The notes beneath the pieces are model-generated. The model made no database searches and was not told where the DNA came from. It saw nothing but the letters and a program-made list of their open reading frames with translations. The position numbers were made by a program, and so were the translations under genes. Shown in pieces: positions 6,348-11,903 of a stretch of DNA of 13,486 nt. Origin of the DNA: Clostridiales bacterium. GTDB taxonomy: Bacteria > Bacillota > Clostridia > Oscillospirales > Oscillospiraceae. Position 1 is the first letter of the stretch. The number at the start of each line of letters is the position of its first letter. The stretch lies in NCBI GenBank assembly GCA_009774055.1, contig VSNB01000069.1:1-13486 (forward strand), given 5' to 3'.

Positions 6348-6619
6348 CGTTTCAACTCCCGCAACGCTTCTTCCACATCACTATAGTGGGGTACAGTAGG
6401 ATCGTGCGCAATCCTCTCCGCCTCCAGCATAGCCGCAATCGTTTCCTTATTAGGCCGCTCCTGCCGAACCTCAAAGGGCAGGCCACCTACGCGAATGGCT
6501 TGACGGAGGAAAATATTGATGGCAGTGGTCAGGGTCATTCCCAGGTCATTAAAAAGCTCCTCGCACTGCTGCTTGACCTCACTGTCCATACGGACGCTGA
6601 AATTGGTTGTATCTGCCAT
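6344..6619 (-). CDS. dinJ: DinJ/RelB-family antitoxin
   Basis: A 91-aa antitoxin that neutralises the adjacent YafQ toxin and represses the operon. The N-terminal part (TTNFSVRMDSEVKQQCEELF, then LGMTLTTAINIFLRQAI) is a ribbon-helix-helix domain of the RelB/DinJ type, which also binds DNA as a dimer. The C-terminal half, rich in Glu and Arg, would wrap the toxin. GGAAAGGAG precedes the ATG. Overlap of 4 bp with yafQ and the antitoxin-first order are standard for this family. A palindrome in the promoter spacer is a likely operator. Confidence 0.92.
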   Translation of the reverse strand: MADTTNFSVRMDSEVKQQCEELFNDLGMTLTTAINIFLRQAIRVGGLPFEVRQERPNKETIAAMLEAERIAHDPTVPHYSDVEEALRELKR

Positions 6620-6649
6620 AGCAAAGGCTCCTTTCCATTTTCTATGTCT

Positions 6650-6678
6650 ATTATACTCCTATTGCAATGCAAAATCAA
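6650..6678 (-). promoter_or_regulatory. dinJ-yafQ promoter with operator-like palindrome
   Basis: Read on the minus strand, TTGATT (6673-6678) and TATAAT (6650-6655) are 17 bp apart. The spacer holds the 11-bp palindrome TTGCATTGCAA (6662-6672), placed where a bound ribbon-helix-helix antitoxin would block RNA polymerase. The autoregulatory role is inferred from the family. Confidence 0.7.
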
Positions 6679-6697
6679 TCTGATAGCCACATTTTTT

Positions 6698-6731
6698 AAA
6701 ACAACCACCGAAGCTATTTAGCCCCGGCGGT
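6698..6731 (-). terminator. Terminator of the Fic module
   Basis: On the minus strand ACCGCCGGGGC (6721-6731) can pair along all 11 positions with GCTTCGGTGGT (6704-6714), using three G-U pairs, around a 6-nt loop, followed by TGTTTT. It lies about 40 bp after the stop of the Fic partner gene. Its ascending arm is identical to that of the recombinase terminator at 8095-8124. Confidence 0.65.
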
Positions 6732-6791
6732 CTGTTCCACATTTTGAAGCACCCTTGGCACCTCTACGCTCAGGCGCAGACAGTGCCCTCT
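6714..6791 (-). pseudogene. Possible 3' remnant of another recombinase
   Basis: A minus-strand frame ends LSVEVPRVLQNVEQTAGAK then TAG (6714-6716). Its PRVLQNV resembles the TKVLWNI end of the recombinase at 8128-9657. The DNA just downstream of both is also shared (GTTCCA and the 15-bp TAGCCCCGGCGGTCT on the + strand). It overlaps the last codons of the Fic partner gene in another frame, and an in-frame stop lies just upstream. The match is short, so this is a weak call. Confidence 0.3.
6719..6733. repeat. 15-bp direct repeat, left copy
   Basis: TAGCCCCGGCGGTCT is identical to 8112-8126. Together the copies bracket the Fic module. Each forms one arm of a minus-strand terminator. Confidence 0.8.
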
Positions 6792-7213
6792 TTATAGCAC
6801 TCATGGATATATTGCCTCGACTGATAGTAGAAATCCGTGTTGTAATTTGAGATGGCATCGCTGATCCACGAGGTGTAGACCTCCACCAGACGGTCAATGA
6901 TATGCTCCTCGTCATCGCCGGAAATGTCCTCAATCAACCGCTCGTAGACCTCGCCAATCGTCCAGTAGTCTGGCACATCATAGCGGCAGGAGGCTACGTT
7001 ATCGAAGGCGCCTTTCGGGATACTCAGGTTTGTAATAAAGTCATCCGCTGTTTTTGCAATCGGCTCACAGTGAAAAACATCCGCATATCGGTAGATGCGC
7101 CTGATTGTTTTCTCTCCCATAAAACGAACCAGCTCGGAGCGATTCAGCTTCCGTTCCCGGCCGATAAATTCAATCAGGCTGCAAGTATAAAACAGATCGC
7201 TGTTATTTTTCAT
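6770..7213 (-). CDS. Fic-associated protein of unknown function
   Basis: A 147-aa soluble, acidic protein whose family I cannot name with confidence. It begins MKNNSDLFYTCSLIEFIGRE and carries a likely helical region RSELVRFMGEKTIRRIYRYA, then FDNVASCRYDVPDYWTIGEV and an aromatic-rich C-terminus (NTDFYYQSRQYIHECYKEG). Similar proteins, as far as I recall, accompany toxin-like genes in gut Clostridia. It is the second gene after the Fic gene with a short gap and no promoter between, so it may be an antitoxin or helper of Fic. The ATG at 7213 is chosen over a GTG at 7225, because AAGGGA lies only 1 bp before the GTG and about 13 bp before the ATG; neither spacing is ideal. Confidence 0.7.
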   Translation of the reverse strand: MKNNSDLFYTCSLIEFIGRERKLNRSELVRFMGEKTIRRIYRYADVFHCEPIAKTADDFITNLSIPKGAFDNVASCRYDVPDYWTIGEVYERLIEDISGDDEEHIIDRLVEVYTSWISDAISNYNTDFYYQSRQYIHECYKEGTVCA

Positions 7214-7249
7214 CCCGGAATTCACTTCCCTTCACAAACGACAGCGTAG

Positions 7250-8023
7250 TTAAGGCTTTGGCAGCTCGATCCGGAACATCCGGCAGTAGTCCTTCTGGGC
7301 TTCGATCTCACACTCCGCGATCAGCTTGACAAAAGCTTCATCAGAGGGAGCCTTCTCCCGCTGGGCCTGCTGCAACGCTACGATGTAGTCATACCTCAGC
7401 ACCGGAGGGATAGACACAATGCAATAGCCCTGATTTATCAGGATCAGGTTCATCAGCAGGCGGGCCGTCCTTCCATTGCCATCCTGAAACGGGTGAATAT
7501 CCACCAAGCGGCGGTGTGCGTAAGCGGCAAGCTCTACTGGGTGAAGCTTCCCCCGCTTCTCTGCCAGTTCAGTCACAAATGTTACCATGCACTCAGGGAC
7601 TTCCTCCGCAGCGGGTGGTACATACGCAGTTCCTGTGATGAACACCTGCCCTTTTCGGTACTCCCCTGCCGCCTCCGGGTCGATGCCATTGTAAAACAGG
7701 TAGTGCAGACGCCGAATGACATTCTCTGAAATCGAAAGGCTGTCGCTTCTGGCTATCGTCAGCATATGATCGTAAGCTCTGGCGTGACCAGTCGTCTCGT
7801 AACAATCCCGGATGGGCTTGCCCCCCACAGTAATGCCGTCCTCCAGCAGCACCTTTGTCTCAGAGAGGGTCAGGGAGTTCCCCTCCAGCGCATTGGAGCT
7901 ATAAGTCATTCCAATGCGGTAGTAAGCATCCAGCTCCTTTACCTCCGCTTCGGAAAGCGGACGGTACGCACGGATCACAGCCGCATAATCGTCAATTCTC
8001 TTGAGCAGGTCATTGATTGTCAT
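7250..8023 (-). CDS. Fic-domain protein, probable AMP transferase
   Basis: A 257-aa Fic protein. Such enzymes usually transfer AMP from ATP to a hydroxyl side chain of a target protein. The complete motif HPFQDGNGRTAR (177-188) supplies the catalytic His177, the phosphate-binding Asp181 and glycines, and Arg185/Arg188. An upstream SNALEGN segment (Ser43 to Asn49) matches the (S/T)xxxE(G/N) inhibitory helix within the same chain, so this is an N-terminally self-inhibited (class II) Fic protein with Glu47 as the likely blocking residue. The region at about 120-137 (GEYRKGQVFITG) is the usual beta-flap. GGGGAGGG lies a few bases before the ATG. The partner gene follows after a short gap. The target is unknown; a toxin, defence or housekeeping role are all possible. 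Confidence 0.9.
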   Translation of the reverse strand: MTINDLLKRIDDYAAVIRAYRPLSEAEVKELDAYYRIGMTYSSNALEGNSLTLSETKVLLEDGITVGGKPIRDCYETTGHARAYDHMLTIARSDSLSISENVIRRLHYLFYNGIDPEAAGEYRKGQVFITGTAYVPPAAEEVPECMVTFVTELAEKRGKLHPVELAAYAHRRLVDIHPFQDGNGRTARLLMNLILINQGYCIVSIPPVLRYDYIVALQQAQREKAPSDEAFVKLIAECEIEAQKDYCRMFRIELPKP

Positions 8024-8051
8024 ATCTGCCCTCCCCTATTTCGATATATTG

Positions 8052-8080
8052 ATTTTACCACAAAACGATGAAGATATCAA
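8052..8080 (-). promoter_or_regulatory. Promoter of the Fic module
   Basis: On the minus strand TTGATA (8075-8080) and TAAAAT (8052-8057) are 17 bp apart, with a TG just before the -10 box. It lies between the recombinase terminator and the Fic ribosome binding site, so the Fic gene has its own transcription unit. Confidence 0.7.
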
Positions 8081-8094
8081 CAGTCAGCATACAG

Positions 8095-8124
8095 AAAACC
8101 GCCAGGGCGTGTAGCCCCGGCGGT
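8095..8124 (-). terminator. Terminator of the second recombinase transcript
   Basis: On the minus strand ACCGCCGGGGC (8114-8124) pairs with GCCCTGGCGGT (8098-8108) over 11 positions with a single G-U pair and a 5-nt loop, then TTTTC. It sits 3 bp after the recombinase stop codon. Confidence 0.75.
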
Positions 8125-8126
8125 CT
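8112..8126. repeat. 15-bp direct repeat, right copy
   Basis: TAGCCCCGGCGGTCT is identical to 6719-6733. It spans the loop edge and ascending arm of the recombinase terminator. Downstream on the + strand, a GTTCCA follows after 7 extra bases, whereas in the left copy it follows directly. Confidence 0.8.
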
Positions 8127-8127
8127 A

Positions 8128-9657
8128 CTATATGTTCCAGAGTACTTTCGTACTGCCGTCCTCGCTGATAACGATCTTATGTATCATAATCATGGCGACT
8201 GCCTTTTTACGCTTGTAATCGGCGGTTTTCCAGGACTTCGCCAGATTGACAACCACATCGGTTTCGTCCTCCCTGCTCTTTAAGTCCTCTATCCGCTCAT
8301 ATAAAGCCAGCCGATCCCTTTTGAGTTGGGTGGCCTTCTGATTCGCCAGAGCCAAAAGATCATCATTGAACCCGCCTGCCAGCATGGTATCCAGAAGCTG
8401 CTTCTCTGACTTCTCAATGGCCTTGATTTTCAGCTTCAGCTCATTGGCCTCCGCTGTGTCGCCCCTTCTAGTGGTGCGGTTCATCTCCTTCAGGTCTGCC
8501 AGCTTTTCGGAAATACACTCGCAAACCATGTTCTCCAAGTCCTCGGCATAGATCGTCACCTTCGGCCCGGTACAGGTTTTCTTGTGGGATCTGCCCGTAC
8601 AGTTGAAGTACCTCCGTATCTCGCCGCTCTTGTTGACCTTCCCCTTGATGGTAGTCATGGTATGGCCGCACTTCTCGCAGACCACCTTCCCAGCCAGCCA
8701 ACTGGTGGGGTTGCTGACACTGTTCCCGATCTGCCGGTTTTTCTCCAGTTTTCGCTGGCATTTGAGCCAGATGTCGGAATCCACGATGCCGGGATGGGTC
8801 AGGAGTACCAGCTTCATATCTGACCAATCCGGGCTGCTGGGGTCGTGCTTGGTATGGCCGTAGAGCTGCGCTCCGTATTCTCCAGTGAATAGGGACACGT
8901 CCGTGACCATCTGAACGCCGTGGCGGTCATAGTAGTCGTACACATCGGAATCGGCCTTGACATAGATGGGATTCTTTAGCAGAGTGGACAGTTTTGCCGT
9001 TGTCCAACTGCTGCCGTTCAGGGGCTGTTTCCCCTCGGCTACCAGGATATCCAGGAGCCGCCGCAGGGATACGTTCTCCTGTGCGTAGACCTCGAAGATG
9101 TAGCGCACCTGCTCTACCTCAGCGGGGATGGGATTCAGCTTCTTGGTCTTGACGTTATGGATGACTGTCGGGACCAGCTCGAACCCGTAGGGCTGCCTGC
9201 CACCCATGTAGAACCCCATTTCGCTGCGGTGGGCGTATGCCTGGGTGACGCGGTTAATGATGGATGTGCGCTCAAACTCAGCGAACACCATCAGGAGCTT
9301 GACGATCATTTCACCATAAGGTGAGGATGTGTCAAAGGACTCCTGGGAGGACACGAACTCGACTTTGTGTTCCTTGAACTCCTGCAAAATGTTCACAAAA
9401 TCCGACAAAGAACGGCTGATGCGGTCCAGCTTGTAGACAATAACCTTCTTGACCTTCCCCTGCCGCACCAGCTTCATCATTTTCTGGAAGCCATCCCGAT
9501 TGACGTTGCCGCCGGAAAAGCCGTTGTCCACGAAGGTTATGATCTTTTCGTCCCGCTCATCGGGCTTGATAACAGACCTGCAATACTCAAGCTGGGTCTC
9601 GCAGCTGATACTGTTCTCCCGCTCCACAGATTTGCGGGCATATAGGATGATCGCCAT
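8128..9657 (-). CDS. Large serine recombinase, second
   Basis: A 509-aa serine recombinase, probably the integrase/excisionase of the mobilisation element to its right. The resolvase domain (about 2-140) begins AIILYARKSVERENS with Ser10 as nucleophile; KLDRISRSLSDF holds Arg79 and Arg82. A recombinase domain follows (about 150-300), then a zinc ribbon with CEKCGH (Cys327, Cys330), Cys353 and Cys362, and a coiled-coil tail. The start at 9657 is chosen because AAAGGGGG is 8 bp upstream and the serine falls at residue 10; a GTG at 9666 would overlap the ribosome binding site. It ends in KVLWNI 3 bp before a terminator. Sequence and linker pattern differ strongly from the recombinase at 4014-5567. 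It follows the relaxase gene in the same direction, as in many integrative mobilisable elements. Confidence 0.93.
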   Translation of the reverse strand: MAIILYARKSVERENSISCETQLEYCRSVIKPDERDEKIITFVDNGFSGGNVNRDGFQKMMKLVRQGKVKKVIVYKLDRISRSLSDFVNILQEFKEHKVEFVSSQESFDTSSPYGEMIVKLLMVFAEFERTSIINRVTQAYAHRSEMGFYMGGRQPYGFELVPTVIHNVKTKKLNPIPAEVEQVRYIFEVYAQENVSLRRLLDILVAEGKQPLNGSSWTTAKLSTLLKNPIYVKADSDVYDYYDRHGVQMVTDVSLFTGEYGAQLYGHTKHDPSSPDWSDMKLVLLTHPGIVDSDIWLKCQRKLEKNRQIGNSVSNPTSWLAGKVVCEKCGHTMTTIKGKVNKSGEIRRYFNCTGRSHKKTCTGPKVTIYAEDLENMVCECISEKLADLKEMNRTTRRGDTAEANELKLKIKAIEKSEKQLLDTMLAGGFNDDLLALANQKATQLKRDRLALYERIEDLKSREDETDVVVNLAKSWKTADYKRKKAVAMIMIHKIVISEDGSTKVLWNI

Positions 9658-9697
9658 TTGACACACCCCCTTTCCTCATGGTAAAATATGTGGGGTG

Positions 9698-9853
9698 CTA
9701 TGCGGGAATACGCTTTTCCGTCCGGGTCAGAGCCAGAAACAGCTCCTCTTTGAGCCGTTCCCGGTTGGCGGGATCTTCCTCATGGACGATAATGTGCTCT
9801 ACGCGGTGCTTTCGGTCTTTGATGTCCGTGTATTCATCTTTGAGATTAGCCAT
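9698..9853 (-). CDS. Small charged protein upstream of recombinase
   Basis: A 51-aa protein starting MANLKDEYTDIKDRKHRVEH and rich in Lys, Arg and Glu; I do not recognise it. AGGAGGTGTCATC leads directly into the ATG and overlaps the stop of the preceding 232-aa gene, so the two are co-translated. The second recombinase begins about 40 bp later. Size, charge and position would suit a DNA-binding helper or directionality factor, but no motif proves it. Confidence 0.7.
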   Translation of the reverse strand: MANLKDEYTDIKDRKHRVEHIIVHEEDPANRERLKEELFLALTRTEKRIPA

Positions 9854-9864
9854 GATGACACCTC

Positions 9865-10563
9865 CTAGACAGCCCCACACAGGGGCGTAGTATTAGAATC
9901 AATGTCGATTCCACCCGTTACGATAATATGCGTAAAGTCGCAGCATATTTCGTGGTTGAGCAGATTTAGGATGCCCTCCTGGGTGTAAGGGAAGAAACAG
10001 CTTATCAACATTGGCGGTGTGACTTTGACGCCCTGACGCTGGTATTGCCTGTCGTAGTAGCAGCACTGTTTGACCACGCCTTTCCCGTCCTTGTAGTAGG
10101 CCAGCTCCACATACACCGACCTGTGGAGTTTGGTTTTGAGCCTTGTCCGTAGAAGCGTGGGCAAACCGTTGTAGCTGTCGCCATCGCCAACCATAATCAG
10201 GAAACGGTATTTCCTGTTGGAACTGCTGGCCTTGAAGTCCAGGTACTCGTCCAGTGAAAGGTTAGCCTGCCCCGTCTCCACGAACTCCACGCCGTAAAAC
10301 TTCTTGTCCAACTCCGCTTCAATGACCGCCAGTAGGTCTTCCACTGGAAATTGCAGCGTCCGCAGCTTCTTGGGCTTGGCCTTGTAACGTGCTTCCCCTT
10401 CCCTGCCCTGGTTGCGGTCAATGTAGAAGCAGTCCCGGATGGTGCAAATGGAATCGTTGATCTCCAGCGACAGGAACAGAACTCTGCCGTGGCGGGTCTT
10501 GATGGTTGTCCTGAATGTGGATGCGCTGCCGGATGCTTCCAGTTTCAGAATGCTTTTGTGCAT
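9865..10563 (-). CDS. Unrecognised 232-aa protein of the mobile element
   Basis: A soluble 232-aa protein with no family I can name. It starts MHKSILKLEASGSASTFRTT behind GGAGGTGAACACT. It has two similar-looking halves in outline: each contains a stretch of predicted beta strands with a CxxxDCFYIDR or KQCCYYDRQYQR segment following an xVLFLSLEI or SVYVELAYY strand. This suggests an internal duplication of a small beta-rich domain. It lies between the relaxase gene and the recombinase operon and is coupled to the 51-aa gene, so a role in transfer or in control of integration is possible. An anti-restriction or regulatory function would also fit the context. Confidence 0.75.
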   Translation of the reverse strand: MHKSILKLEASGSASTFRTTIKTRHGRVLFLSLEINDSICTIRDCFYIDRNQGREGEARYKAKPKKLRTLQFPVEDLLAVIEAELDKKFYGVEFVETGQANLSLDEYLDFKASSSNRKYRFLIMVGDGDSYNGLPTLLRTRLKTKLHRSVYVELAYYKDGKGVVKQCCYYDRQYQRQGVKVTPPMLISCFFPYTQEGILNLLNHEICCDFTHIIVTGGIDIDSNTTPLCGAV

Positions 10564-10647
10564 AGTGTTCACCTCCTCGAATAAGGATATATAATCTAAT
10601 AAAAAGCACATACGTTCTCCAAAATGTAAAGCAAAAATGGTGTAGCT

Positions 10648-11463
10648 CTAACGGGAGCGTTCGTAATAACGATCCCGTTCATGTTGCCGGTCACGCTCCT
10701 GTTGGCGTTGGCGTTCCTTTGCACGCTCCTCCGCTAATATCTGCCGATTGATATTGCCACGGCGCGTTGCAATCCCTCGCTGTTCAAAAGAAATCTCCTT
10801 TGCGCTAAGGTGGACTGTCGGTTTACGGTCGATACCCTGGACATATAGGCTTTCGTGGGACACTCTGAACGGGAGTCCCATTCGCTCGTATTCCCGGTTT
10901 TGTATGTCAGCCCAGCTTTTTCGCATGGAATACAGATATTTCTTCGTGTTGAATTGCCTAGTCTCCAGCTTGGTGCGAAAAAAACCATTTGCGCCTATCT
11001 GACGAATAGGGGCTATGATATGGGCATGGGGGTTGTCCGTGCAAGTATCTATGGTGGTGTAGCTGCGCTTTGATTCTTTACGTCCAGAGTGGATCGCAAA
11101 CACGGCACACATATTGTTGGCGATAGAATATTGGTCGATAAATTCTCGTACCAATTTAACTTCCTGAGTAATGTTCATCTCGTTTGGCAAAGCCAAAATG
11201 ATGGATCTCGCCATTTGCGAGTCGATTCGTTGCTCGGAGTCATTGAGGGCATCCGCCAGCTTTTGTGGGCTCAGATAATCCAGGGGAACAGAGGGCGGCA
11301 AAACAACGTCCTTGTAGAGCACGTCTATTCGAGGAGAGTTATCGTGCCATTCTCCAAGATATTTATCAAATATCCGTTCACCTCGGATATATGCGAGAGA
11401 GCAGGCAATCGAGTTTCCTCTGCCTCTCGAAATTACGCCGACATGATTGTAGTAAGTTGACAT
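10648..11463 (-). CDS. MobA/MobL-family relaxase
   Basis: A 271-aa relaxase that would nick oriT and lead the transferred strand into a recipient. The N-terminus reads VGVISRGRGNSIACSLAYIR, where Tyr25 corresponds to the catalytic tyrosine region of the family (usually AAYRSG). His125 and the HxH of NPHAHI (His146, His148) form the metal-binding triad. The last ~30 residues are a strongly charged Arg/Glu/Gln tail (EERAKERQRQQERDRQHERD). The protein is short for a MobA/MobL protein, so no primase or helicase part follows. The second ATG of ATGCATATG is chosen, since GGAGG is 8 bp from it and only 2 bp from the first. The coupling protein gene lies upstream and a hairpin just before the start is a candidate oriT. 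Confidence 0.85.
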   Translation of the reverse strand: MSTYYNHVGVISRGRGNSIACSLAYIRGERIFDKYLGEWHDNSPRIDVLYKDVVLPPSVPLDYLSPQKLADALNDSEQRIDSQMARSIILALPNEMNITQEVKLVREFIDQYSIANNMCAVFAIHSGRKESKRSYTTIDTCTDNPHAHIIAPIRQIGANGFFRTKLETRQFNTKKYLYSMRKSWADIQNREYERMGLPFRVSHESLYVQGIDRKPTVHLSAKEISFEQRGIATRRGNINRQILAEERAKERQRQQERDRQHERDRYYERSR

Positions 11464-11494
11464 ATGCATTTCCTCCTTGTAAGATTTCGTAGGC

Positions 11495-11526
11495 CCCTCC
11501 GTGGAGCTTTGAAGGTCCACGGAGGG
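11495..11526. repeat. Perfect 11-bp inverted repeat, candidate oriT
   Basis: CCCTCCGTGGA (11495-11505) and TCCACGGAGGG (11516-11526) are exact reverse complements around a 10-nt spacer. It lies in the 104-bp gap just before the relaxase ribosome binding site. No T-run follows in the direction of transcription, so a terminator is unlikely. Relaxases of this family act at such inverted repeats next to the nick site, but the nick itself cannot be placed. Confidence 0.55.
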
Positions 11527-11567
11527 AAATAATGATGTGGGACAACGATGTATAAATGAGCACACAA

Positions 11568-11903
11568 TCAAAAATCAACTGCGTCTCCAGGGCTGTGGTA
11601 CTCGGTACTTTCGCCAAAGGCCTCTGCCTTAATCTGGTCCAGCAGTTCTCTGTTGGCTGCCAAAAAATCCACAACAGCAACGAGGTCATCATGGATTTTG
11701 TCTGATGTAGCATCCCCGTACTTCGGCTGATATTTCCGCAGTTCAGGGAAACGCTCACAGACGATTCTGCCGATCTCAAAGCATCGACCATCATTGATTG
11801 CCTGCTCCCGCTGTGCGGTTTTCCGCACCTCCATGCGCCGTTTGCGCTGTTGCTGCTTGGCTTTTTCTTTTGCAGCTTTGCAGTGTTCCTCAAGACTCCT
11901 CAT
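11568..11903 (-). CDS. Small charged mobilisation-associated protein
   Basis: A 111-aa protein I do not recognise by name. Its first 40 residues are very basic and helical (CKAAKEKAKQQQRKRRMEVR), and its C-terminal part is acidic (ending YHSPGDAVDF). AAAGGAG lies 5 bp before the ATG at 11903, and the gene overlaps the end of the coupling protein gene by 14 bp, so the two are co-translated. Position between coupling protein and relaxase and the basic helix suggest a relaxosome accessory protein that binds DNA at oriT. DUF3847-like mobilisation proteins of similar size occur in such elements, but I cannot confirm membership. Confidence 0.7.
   Translation of the reverse strand: MRSLEEHCKAAKEKAKQQQRKRRMEVRKTAQREQAINDGRCFEIGRIVCERFPELRKYQPKYGDATSDKIHDDLVAVVDFLAANRELLDQIKAEAFGESTEYHSPGDAVDF

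Noticed and set aside
10564..10647. Promoter for the 232-aa gene
   Set aside because: The A+T-rich gap offers several weak boxes (for example TTTACA, TTATAT), but none has proper spacing; read-through from the relaxase gene is equally likely.
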